From Myxococcales bacterium (GTDB lineage Bacteria > Myxococcota_A > Polyangia > Palsa-1104): a stretch of 64,000 nucleotides of DNA. Within the stretch, counting starts at the first letter, position 1. Each line of letters opens with the position of its first letter. The stretch is taken from assembly GCA_003170275.1 (NCBI GenBank), contig PNAM01000118.1, positions 64,438 to 128,437 of the forward strand, in the 5' to 3' direction. The notes beneath the pieces were generated by a model. That model had not been told where the DNA came from. It made no database searches and saw nothing but the letters and a program-made list of their open reading frames with translations. Positions 50,865 through 60,419 of this stretch are shown one piece after another. The position numbers and the translations under genes are program-made.

Positions 50865-52864
50865 GGCCGTCCCCGTCTGGCGCAGCGCAGCCCGATCACG
50901 TCGACGCCGTTCGGGTCGCCGCCGGCGGTGGTGGCCACGTGCAGGTTGACGGCGTGGCCGATGAACGAGCCGCCATGGCTGTTGCGTCCGAGCGACTCCT
51001 CTTCGGTGCAGCCGACCTGGCGCAGCGAGTGTTGCCACCAGCAGGGATCGGAGTAGAGCCGATCGCTGTCGAGCGTCCACTCCGAGACGTTGCCGCCCAT
51101 CAGCACCAGCCCGCTGGCGGTCACGTCGTTCTGCGCCCAGGGCGCCGCGTCCACCGGCTCGGGGCGCTCGGCCATCGAGGGACACACGCCGACGATGCCG
51201 GTCACCTCGGCGCGCCCGAACACGGTCTGCGTGCAGTCCGCCTCGGTGGTCGGCGCGTGATCGCCCCACGGAAAGCTCACCTCGTGATCTTGCCCGTCGC
51301 CGCCCGCCGCCCACTCCCATTCGGCCGAGCTCAACAGCGACCCGCCGAAAAACTCGCACAAGGCGCGCGCCGCATACCACGAGATGCAGTTGAGCGGCAG
51401 CCGCTCGCGAAACGGCTCCGGGCCGAGCGCGTCCTCGCCGGGCCAGGTGCACGCGGCGGCGACCGAGCCGTCGACGACGTCGGCGTTCGACATGGGCGTG
51501 AAGTCGGGCGACACGAAGCCGTCGATCACCGCCTGGCGATAGCGCGCGACCGTGAGCTCGTACTTGTCGATCAGCAGCGGCTCGACGATCGCGATCTGCT
51601 CGGGGGTGGCGACCAGGTCCTCGAAGCCGACCAGCCGCCGGTCGCCGAGCGTGACCACGCCGCCCGGCACGCACACCTCCTCGTCGAACAGGTCGTCGCC
51701 GTCGGCGCCCTGGTGGCGCTCGCGCGGCGCGATCGCGCAATCGAGCGGCGCCTCGGCCGCCCAGGTGCCGCTCGCGCTCGTCCCGCCGCGATCGATCCCG
51801 TCGGGCAGGTTCGGCGCGATCACCGGCGCGAGGGCCCCGGCGCTGTCGACGCAGGTGCGCGCGCCGGCCAGGTCGGCCATCGTGCCCAGGCACTCGCCGC
51901 CCAGCGTGATCGCCAGCGTGCGGCGCTCGCCGTGGCGGACCTTCACGTCGACCAGACGATCGATCGACAGGTTGGGCTGCGGCTCGAGCGCCGGCGTGAT
52001 GTCGATGCCCTGCGCATCGCGCAGTCGCGGGTCCTCGTCGAGCGGCAAGGGCGGGTCCGGGCCGGCGCCACCGTCGGGCGGCGCGGGCGTGCTCCAGTCG
52101 GACGCCAGCGACCAGCGCAACGTGAGATCGGCCGGCGAGTGCTGGCTGCCGCCGGTGAGCAGCCAGTAGGCGCCGGGCTGTAGCGCGATCACCAGCCGCG
52201 CGTTGAAGTTCATCGGGGACTGATCGTCGTTGCAGCCGAGCTGCGATCCCTGGGTTTCGCAGCTGGTGCGCAGCAACAGCGTGCTGTCGCCGGCCAGGTT
52301 CAGCCCGCCGCTCGCGTCGGGCACCGAGCGCACCACCTCGAAGCGGTAGCTCCCCGCCTGCGCGATCTGCACGCGCACGGCCACCGCGCCCGCCTGCGTC
52401 AGGTGGATGCAGTCGTTCTGCGGATCCGCCTCGGTGAGCGGCTCGGCGCCGCGCCGCTGGGTCAGATCGACGCCCGGCGCGAGCAGCGGCGCGTTGGCGC
52501 ACAGCTCCGTCAGGGACTTCGCCACCGCCGGCGGGTTGAACGGCGGGTGCGGGGCGACGAAGCGCTCGCCGCGATAGTCGCGCAGGCCGCCCTCGGGATA
52601 GGCGCGCAGCCGGAGCCGCACGTCGCGGTCGGTGTGCTCGTCGGTCACCAGGCTGAAGCTGAGCGGCCAGTCCCGGGCCGACGGCGCGGCCACGTCGCGC
52701 GATTCGTACCAGCTGCCGTCCGCCGCGTACAGATCGACGCGCAGCCGCCCGACCAGCCGCGGCACGCTCACGTCGGTGTCGGCGACCACCAGCACCTCGC
52801 CGAACGGCGGGGCCTGGCAGGCGCAGGCGAGACAGGCGAGCAGTGTGAGGCCGCGGCGGCTCAC
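50861..52864 (-). CDS. SUMF1/FGE-fold lipoprotein lacking the catalytic cysteines (long member, pair 2)
   Basis: A 667-residue lipoprotein paralogous to 35910-37856. The GTG at 52864 overlaps the upstream stop as GTGA and gives MSRRGLTLLACLACACQAPP. It shares FGEVLVVADTDVSVPRLVGRLRVDLY and the PPC-like middle domain (YRFEVVRSVPD, PGAYWLLTGG, DLTLRWS) with its relative. In the SUMF1 fold, DEEVCVPGGVVTLGDRR, YELTVARYRQAVIDGFVSPD, CISWYAARALCEFFGG, LMGGNVSEWTLD and HGGSFIGHAVN are present. The two catalytic Cys are again missing. It is the middle gene of the coupled run. Confidence 0.82.
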   Translation of the reverse strand: MSRRGLTLLACLACACQAPPFGEVLVVADTDVSVPRLVGRLRVDLYAADGSWYESRDVAAPSARDWPLSFSLVTDEHTDRDVRLRLRAYPEGGLRDYRGERFVAPHPPFNPPAVAKSLTELCANAPLLAPGVDLTQRRGAEPLTEADPQNDCIHLTQAGAVAVRVQIAQAGSYRFEVVRSVPDASGGLNLAGDSTLLLRTSCETQGSQLGCNDDQSPMNFNARLVIALQPGAYWLLTGGSQHSPADLTLRWSLASDWSTPAPPDGGAGPDPPLPLDEDPRLRDAQGIDITPALEPQPNLSIDRLVDVKVRHGERRTLAITLGGECLGTMADLAGARTCVDSAGALAPVIAPNLPDGIDRGGTSASGTWAAEAPLDCAIAPRERHQGADGDDLFDEEVCVPGGVVTLGDRRLVGFEDLVATPEQIAIVEPLLIDKYELTVARYRQAVIDGFVSPDFTPMSNADVVDGSVAAACTWPGEDALGPEPFRERLPLNCISWYAARALCEFFGGSLLSSAEWEWAAGGDGQDHEVSFPWGDHAPTTEADCTQTVFGRAEVTGIVGVCPSMAERPEPVDAAPWAQNDVTASGLVLMGGNVSEWTLDSDRLYSDPCWWQHSLRQVGCTEEESLGRNSHGGSFIGHAVNLHVATTAGGDPNGVDVIGLRCARRGRP

Positions 52865-54678
52865 ATGCAGAGGTGGGCGGCGTTGCAGGCGAGGGCCGCG
52901 TTGACCGCCGAGCACTTGGTGCCGAGCGGGCAGTCGGTGAAGTCGGCGCAGTCGATCAGGCCGTCGAGGTCGTTGTCGAGCCCGTCCTTGCAGTTGGTCT
53001 CGGTCCGTTGAAGGGCGGTGCAGGTGCAGCCCGTGCCGCAGGTCACGCCGGCGCAGTTGACGTCGGCGCAGTCGATCAGGCCATCGCCGTCGTTGTCGGC
53101 ATTGTCCGAGCAGTTGGTCTCCACCTTGACGGCGCCGATGCACGTGCAGCCGCTGCCGCAGCTCCCGCCGTTGCAGTTCGGGTCGAGGCAGTCGATCAGC
53201 CCGTCGCCGTCGTTGTCGAGCCCGTCCGCGCAGCTGTTCTCTTCCTTGACGCCGCCGGTGCAGATGCAGCCCGCACCGCAGCTCACATTGTTGCAGTTCG
53301 GGTCGAGGCAGTCGGTCAGCCCGTCGCCGTCGTTGTCGATGCCGTCGGAGCAGATGATCTCTTCCTTGACGCCGGCGGTGCACGTGCAGCCCACGCCGCA
53401 GGTCACGTTGTTGCACGCGGGATCGGCGCAGTCGGTGAGGTTGTTGCCGTCGTTGTCGATGCCGTCGGAGCAGGTGATTTCCTTCTTGCCGCCGCTCAAG
53501 CACGTGCAGCCGTTGCCGCACGTGCTCCCGTTGCAGGTCGGGTCCAGGCAGTCGATCTTGCCGTCGCCGTTGTCGTCGAGGCCGTTGGCGCAGTTGGTCT
53601 CGATCTTGCCGGCCGCCAGGCAGGTGCAGCCGGTGCCGCAGGTGATGTTGTTGCAATCCGGATCGAGGCAATCGATCTTGCCGTCGCCGTCGTTGTCGAT
53701 GCCGTCCGAGCAGTTGCTCTCGAACTTGGCCAGGCCGGCGCAGGTGCAGCCAGTGCCGCACGCCTTGCTCGCGCAATCCGGATCGAGGCAGTCGATCTTG
53801 CCGTCGCCGTCGTTGTCCACCCCGTCGGAGCAGGTGATCTCGGCCTTGGCCAGGCTGGTGCAGGTGCAGCCGGTGCCGCAGGTGACCGCGTTGCAGTCGT
53901 CGTCGGCGCAGTCGATCTTGCCGTCGCCGTCGTTGTCGATGCCGTCGCCGCAGCGGATCTCGAACTTGAGGTGGTTGAGGCACAGACAGCCGGTGCCGCA
54001 GGCGACGTTGGTGCAGCTGTCGTCGAGGCAGTCGGTCGTGCCGTTGCCGTCGTTGTCGACGCCGTCGGTGCAGTCGGTCTCGCGCGGCACGTGCTCGACG
54101 CACAGGCAGCCGGCGCCGCACGACAGGTTCGCGCAGCTGTCCTTGATGCAGTCCGCCGGCGTGCACGCCGCGATGCTGCCGTCGTCCTCCACGCTGCCGT
54201 CGGTGCCGCCGCTGGCGTCCACCAGCGGCGCGTTGGTGCCGTCGCCGACGAAGCCGAGCGAAAAGTGCGGAACCGGCGAGGTGAGCTGATTGCCGGCCAC
54301 GCCGCCGCCGAGGTTGTCGAAGCCCGATGCACTCGAGCGCGACCAGAAGAGCGCCGGATCCTTGGCGCCGTTCTGGAACGTGGCCGTCAGCGTGGGCGCG
54401 ATCAGGAACGTCTGCCCGGGCGGCTCGAAGCGATAGAGCGCGGTGTAGTTGGTGAAGTCGGCCGGCGGCAGCGCCGTCGTCGAGGTGAGCGTGATGTCGG
54501 TCGGATCGGCGAGCGCGTTGGGTGCGATCACCAGCGTCATCTCGTCGAGCATGATCGTGCCGCCCTCGCGGCCGATGGTCTTCTTGACCGACTCTCCGCT
54601 GCCGATCGGCGGCGACGAGCCGCACCCGGCGATCAGCATCGCGGAAACCAACGCCACGCGAACCTTGCAGGTGCTCAT
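52861..54678 (-). CDS. Ca-binding-type repeat lipoprotein (nine 40-residue repeats)
   Basis: A 605-residue lipoprotein. ATG at 54678 after AGAGGAG; signal MSTCKVRVALVSAMLIAGCG with lipobox IAGC. A beta domain (about 30-165) with GGTIMLDEMTLVIAPNAL resembles a ZU5-like sandwich. Then come nine exact 40-residue repeats (about 203-562), each with DGxDNDGDGxxDC, CxxxxCGTGCTC and a basic KxE linker, plus partial ones at both ends. The Asp-rich DxDxDG loop is the Ca-binding type seen in thrombospondin-3 and MopE-like repeats; eight Cys per repeat suggest disulfides. Its stop overlaps the downstream SUMF1 gene. Confidence 0.83.
   Translation of the reverse strand: MSTCKVRVALVSAMLIAGCGSSPPIGSGESVKKTIGREGGTIMLDEMTLVIAPNALADPTDITLTSTTALPPADFTNYTALYRFEPPGQTFLIAPTLTATFQNGAKDPALFWSRSSASGFDNLGGGVAGNQLTSPVPHFSLGFVGDGTNAPLVDASGGTDGSVEDDGSIAACTPADCIKDSCANLSCGAGCLCVEHVPRETDCTDGVDNDGNGTTDCLDDSCTNVACGTGCLCLNHLKFEIRCGDGIDNDGDGKIDCADDDCNAVTCGTGCTCTSLAKAEITCSDGVDNDGDGKIDCLDPDCASKACGTGCTCAGLAKFESNCSDGIDNDGDGKIDCLDPDCNNITCGTGCTCLAAGKIETNCANGLDDNGDGKIDCLDPTCNGSTCGNGCTCLSGGKKEITCSDGIDNDGNNLTDCADPACNNVTCGVGCTCTAGVKEEIICSDGIDNDGDGLTDCLDPNCNNVSCGAGCICTGGVKEENSCADGLDNDGDGLIDCLDPNCNGGSCGSGCTCIGAVKVETNCSDNADNDGDGLIDCADVNCAGVTCGTGCTCTALQRTETNCKDGLDNDLDGLIDCADFTDCPLGTKCSAVNAALACNAAHLCM
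52993..54072 (-). repeat. Nine tandem 120-bp in-frame repeats
   Basis: The first Cys codon of each unit recurs exactly every 120 bases from 54072 down to 52993, nine times, with no length change. A tenth partial unit continues to about 52900. The units differ at many bases, so they are old or selected at protein level rather than newly duplicated. Each unit encodes one Ca-type loop plus a Cys cluster. Confidence 0.92.
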
Positions 54679-54704
54679 GAGTCTCCTCTGTTCATTGTAC
54701 TCCC

Positions 54705-56483
<1,779 letters not shown>

Positions 56484-56489
56484 GAAGGG

Positions 56490-57923
56490 TTAGAGGATCG
56501 GGTTCGCCGTGTCTTGTTGAACGCAGGAAGAGAGATCGAAGAGCATGAACACCAGCGCTTTTTCCTGATCGGTCAAGGGCGTCGCGGCGCACGCGGCGGG
56601 GAAGGGCAGCGTGGTGCTCTGCAGCGCGTTGGCGGTGACGTGGAAATCGCTGAACACCAGCCGCCCGCAGTAGGCCGGCACGCCCAGGTCGTCCTTGGGC
56701 GCGTCGAGCGGCGTGTTGAGCGTGAAGTGCATCACCCCGGGGCCGCTCCCCACCGACGAGAAGTTGTTGGTGGCCCACGGCTGCGCGTAGGCGGTGTCGA
56801 CGCCGGTGACGTCGTGCCGCCCCTGCTCGATGTCGAGCTGGTCTTGCGCCGAGCTCGCGCCGGCGAACTGCAGCCACTCGGCGAACGCGGCGCCCTTCGG
56901 GAAGCTGACGTCGAGCCGCGCGGCGATGGTGTGGTTGAAATCGTCGGGCTGACCCACCGGCCACTGCCCGTCGCCCCGCTGCGGCGCGGCGATCTTGTTG
57001 AACGGGCTGCCGGTGTAGGTGAGCCAGTCGTAGCTGTAATGGGTGGTGAAGACGCGACCGCCCGCGTCGAGGTACTTGCCGAGGAGCGCGCGCGGATCGG
57101 AGGCCAGCGGCACGCCGTCGACCTGGCTCTTGTCGTACGCGCCCCCCTCGCAAGGCAGCAGCACCACGTCGTAGCGCAACAGGTTGGCCAGGCTCGCGTA
57201 GAGCTCGCTGGCGCGTGGGGCGGGCTTGGCGAGGTTGGTGCCGGGCACGTCGGTGCCCAGGTAGAAGTGGATGCGGCCCGGGTGCGGATCGTCGGGTGAG
57301 GTGATCTCGGTCGCGTCGAGGCCCATCTTGAGCAGCAAGCACTCGAACGGATCGGCGCCGCCGGTGGCGATGGCGATCTGCGGGATCTCGCCCTCGATGC
57401 GGTTGCGCGGCAGTCGCGTGAGCGCGGGCTCGGTGATCACGTTCTCGACGCAATCGGTGATCGCCGGCAGCGTCACCTGCCGTCGCCAGCGGCCGAGCTG
57501 GATCACGAGCGGCACGTTCGCGCCGCCCGGCAGATCGGTGAGCAGGAAGCTGCCGTCGGGGCCGGTCTGCGTGGCCGCCAGCGCGTTGGAGATCTTCCCG
57601 TCACAGCGGTCACAGGTGACGCCGCTGGGAAACGAAGCGACCGGGGCCGACGGCACGAACACCGCCGCGTTGTAGAGCGGCAGCGTTCCGTTGGGCGCGT
57701 AGACCTTGCCGCGCAGGGTCGTGTGACCGCCGTTCGTGCACGTCCGATCGATGCGGCAGTCGAGCGAGTCGCACGCGATCCCGCTGCCCAGGTCGGGAGC
57801 GGTCCCGCCGGTGCCGCTCCCGTCCCCGTCGTTACCCAGGTGATAGAGATGCTGGCAGCCGCCCGCGAGCCCGAGGCCGAACGAAAAGAGCATCGCCAAG
57901 GGAGCCGTCCATCGCTTCATCAA
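56490..57923 (-). CDS. Lipoprotein with a carboxypeptidase-regulatory-like domain
   Basis: A 477-residue lipoprotein with signal MMKRWTAPLAMLFSFGLGLAGGC (lipobox AGGC). An N-terminal regulatory-like beta-sandwich (about 70-165) reads RGKVYAPNGTLPLYNAAVFV and TGPDGSFLLTDLPGG. The large C-terminal part (about 190-477) has RYDVVLLPCEGGAYD and DAGGRVFTTHYSYDWLTY, a Rossmann-like pattern, and many Cys. The fold resembles proteins that bind carbohydrate or protein on the surface. The function is unknown. It starts the minus-strand surface run 6 bases before the OmpA gene. Confidence 0.72.
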   Translation of the reverse strand: MMKRWTAPLAMLFSFGLGLAGGCQHLYHLGNDGDGSGTGGTAPDLGSGIACDSLDCRIDRTCTNGGHTTLRGKVYAPNGTLPLYNAAVFVPSAPVASFPSGVTCDRCDGKISNALAATQTGPDGSFLLTDLPGGANVPLVIQLGRWRRQVTLPAITDCVENVITEPALTRLPRNRIEGEIPQIAIATGGADPFECLLLKMGLDATEITSPDDPHPGRIHFYLGTDVPGTNLAKPAPRASELYASLANLLRYDVVLLPCEGGAYDKSQVDGVPLASDPRALLGKYLDAGGRVFTTHYSYDWLTYTGSPFNKIAAPQRGDGQWPVGQPDDFNHTIAARLDVSFPKGAAFAEWLQFAGASSAQDQLDIEQGRHDVTGVDTAYAQPWATNNFSSVGSGPGVMHFTLNTPLDAPKDDLGVPAYCGRLVFSDFHVTANALQSTTLPFPAACAATPLTDQEKALVFMLFDLSSCVQQDTANPIL

Positions 57924-58031
57924 ATTCCTCGCACAACCTCATAATATCAGCTTTTTGGGCGCTCCGTTCGGCCGCAGTTGGCCCTCTTGGCCCTCTTGGC
58001 GAGCGTCGGGGCACACATGTCGTACCCAACG

Positions 58032-59414
58032 ATGCGCTGGTCCCTTCTATTAATGATGCTGAGCGGCTGCGCAGCCGTGAGCGCGGCCGACGATCTGGCG
58101 GGCGGCGGCGGCGGCCCCCGAGATGCAGCGCTGGTGGGCGAGGCGGATCTCGCAGGCGGCGTCGATGCAGGCGCGGGCACTGACGCGAGCGCGCCCGGCG
58201 TGCACACCGGCGTGCTGGTAGGCGGCACCGGCGCCACGCCGGGGCTGATCGGCGGCGTGCATTTCTCGTCGGGCGGGCAGTCCGGCTTCACCGACGGCAG
58301 CGGAACCTTCTCGTACGAAGACGGCCAGCCGCTCACGTTCTCCGTCGGGGACGTGACCATGGGCCCGATCGCGGGCGCGCCGCTGCTCTCGCCGTTCGCG
58401 CTGGCGGGCTCGGTAAGCTGCGCGATCGATCAGCCGCTCGAGGACCTGCTGGTGCTGCTGTACAGCCTCGACGGCGATCACGATCCGGCCACCGGCACGC
58501 AGCTCCCGTCGTTCGCCGCCACCGGCACCCCGCTGCCGCTCGCGTCGCTGACGCCGGCGAGCCTCGCGCAGGTGTTGGCGACGCTTGCGCCCGGCGTCAC
58601 GCCGATCGGGGAGCGCGCCGCGCTGCACCTGTTCATCACCCAGGTCGACGGCGAAGAGTGGGCCGAGACCGGCAGCGACACGTTCACCGGCAGCGCCGCC
58701 GCGCAGCGCTCGCAGGGCGTGACCACCGACGGGGTGAGCTTCCTCTTCTCGTGGCGCTTCGGGCTCGAACGAACCTCCCCCGGGGCCGCCTTCAGCGAGC
58801 AGGCGTCGAACCAGCTGGCCATCCCGCTGCAATTCGGCGCGCAGGGCTCGGATCACATCGGCGACATCGACTTCTGGAATGGCAAGATCTACGCGCCTGT
58901 CGAGGACAGCGCGAAATACGCCATGCCGATGATCCTCTTGTACGACCCCGCCGACCTGAGCTACACGGGCCAGAGCTATGCGCTGCCGCCGGCGCTGCAG
59001 ACCGCGGGCGTCCCCTGGGTCGCCGTCGACGGGCCGCGCGCGCGTGTGATCACCGCCGAGTGGGATCCGACGCTGCAGCTCAACCTGTTCGATCTCAACG
59101 GGCTGGCCGTCGCCGGCAGCCTGCCGCTGTCGCGCACGCTCGGCCGCATCCAGGGCGCCAAGGTCTACGGCGGTATGTTGTACGCGCAGGCCGACGACAC
59201 GCAGAAGACCACCTGGAAGATCAACCTGGAGACCGGCACGGTGATCACGCTGTTCACGCTCGGACGCACCGACGTCGAGGCCGAAGGGCTGGTGCTGTGG
59301 CAAACCGGCGGCGCGCTGATGCACACGCTCAACACCAACGCCGCCAAGGACTCGATGGAGCTGCACCACCACAAACGCACGCGCGATCCGCTGCGCCTCG
59401 TGCTCTGCCCCTGA
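58032..59414 (+). CDS. Exported lipoprotein of unknown function
   Basis: A 460-residue lipoprotein. The ATG at 58032 gives MRWSLLLMMLSGCAAVS (lipobox SGC); an upstream ATG at 58017 would spoil the signal. A Gly/Ala/Asp-rich linker follows (ADDLAGGGGGPRDAAL). Strands with SGFTDGSGTFSYEDGQPLTF suggest a beta-rich N-domain. A later propeller-like part has IGDIDFWNGKIYAPVEDSA and GGMLYAQADDTQKTTWKINL. No family assigned. A second exported protein follows 20 bases later. Confidence 0.65.
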   Translation: MRWSLLLMMLSGCAAVSAADDLAGGGGGPRDAALVGEADLAGGVDAGAGTDASAPGVHTGVLVGGTGATPGLIGGVHFSSGGQSGFTDGSGTFSYEDGQPLTFSVGDVTMGPIAGAPLLSPFALAGSVSCAIDQPLEDLLVLLYSLDGDHDPATGTQLPSFAATGTPLPLASLTPASLAQVLATLAPGVTPIGERAALHLFITQVDGEEWAETGSDTFTGSAAAQRSQGVTTDGVSFLFSWRFGLERTSPGAAFSEQASNQLAIPLQFGAQGSDHIGDIDFWNGKIYAPVEDSAKYAMPMILLYDPADLSYTGQSYALPPALQTAGVPWVAVDGPRARVITAEWDPTLQLNLFDLNGLAVAGSLPLSRTLGRIQGAKVYGGMLYAQADDTQKTTWKINLETGTVITLFTLGRTDVEAEGLVLWQTGGALMHTLNTNAAKDSMELHHHKRTRDPLRLVLCP

Positions 59415-59434
59415 ATTCGTCCTAGTATGGGTCC

Positions 59435-60385
59435 GTGCGAACGTCTGTCAGTGCCGTGATCCTCGTCGGGTGTCTGGCTGCGCGCGCGTCCGCCGACGCG
59501 GTGGATCCGCACACCTGGGGCGACTACAACCAGTTGGTCGCGGGCTGCAAGCCGTCGTGCTACCAGCCCGCCCAGCTCAAGCAGCCGCAGCCGAGCGCCA
59601 AGAAGGGGTGCGGCTCCAAATATTTCATCGTCGGTCAGCAGCGGCAGGGGGAGGGCTGGACCGCGACCCAGGCGACGGCCGCGTCCAGGCAACCGTATGC
59701 GCCGCTCGAGTGCCGCGCGTTTCCCAAAGGCGGCGAGGCCAGGGACGTGCAGGCGATCGCCCGCACCGCGCTCGGCGCGCAGGTCGTTGCCAAGGACGTG
59801 ATCGCGGTGCAGTCAGCGAAGGCGCCGTGGACCAACGTGGTCAACCCCGCCGGCGAAGTGGTGGGACGCACGTGCACGGTCCGGGTGTACCGCGCGGGCG
59901 TACAGGTCCAGCCGGCGGTGTGCGGCGACGGGAGCGATCCGCTGTTGTCGTGCGAAGCGTCGGGCAGCCTGGTGGTGCTCGGCGCGAGCGCGATGGCCCA
60001 TCACCTCAGAGAGGCGAGCACGCTCAAGGACGGCGGCGAAAAGGGGTTGTGTCGCGCGGCGGCGCGGCAAGTGTTCTCCTACGCCGACAACCTGCAGCAC
60101 CTGCACGACCGCGCGCTCAAGAACAAGAACGCGATCGCCGGCGCGCGCTACCTGCTCGCCGACGGACACACGCTCGACGACGCCGAACTCTGGATAGCGG
60201 TGGGCGCGGGCAAGGCGCAGGCGGCCGCGCTGTTCGTCGCGTGCGGTGGCACCGGCGAGCCGCCGATCGCCGACCGGTCCGGCTACAAGGTGCAAACCCT
60301 CGACGCGCTCAAGACCCGTCAGGCGCCGGCGCCGATCGCGCCTCCGGCGGCCAAGGGTCAGGCTCCGGCTCCGTCGGAGGAGTGA
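59435..60385 (+). CDS. Exported protein of unknown function
   Basis: A 316-residue exported protein; GTG start gives MRTSVSAVILVGCLAARASA as a probable type I signal peptide. Many Cys in the N-half (GCKPSCYQPAQLK, KGCGSKYF, CRAF) suggest disulfides; the C-half is helical and ends in a Pro/Ala-rich tail (PAPIAPPAAKGQAPAPS). No known family recognised. It sits between the lipoprotein at 58032 and oligopeptidase B and may be co-transcribed with either. Confidence 0.62.
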   Translation: MRTSVSAVILVGCLAARASADAVDPHTWGDYNQLVAGCKPSCYQPAQLKQPQPSAKKGCGSKYFIVGQQRQGEGWTATQATAASRQPYAPLECRAFPKGGEARDVQAIARTALGAQVVAKDVIAVQSAKAPWTNVVNPAGEVVGRTCTVRVYRAGVQVQPAVCGDGSDPLLSCEASGSLVVLGASAMAHHLREASTLKDGGEKGLCRAAARQVFSYADNLQHLHDRALKNKNAIAGARYLLADGHTLDDAELWIAVGAGKAQAAALFVACGGTGEPPIADRSGYKVQTLDALKTRQAPAPIAPPAAKGQAPAPSEE

Positions 60386-60419
60386 CCGGGAGGGCCGGAT
60401 TGGATTAACATCCGCGGCC

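Noticed and set aside
52993..54072. CRISPR array
   Set aside because: The 120-bp units are in-frame protein repeats with no unique spacers.
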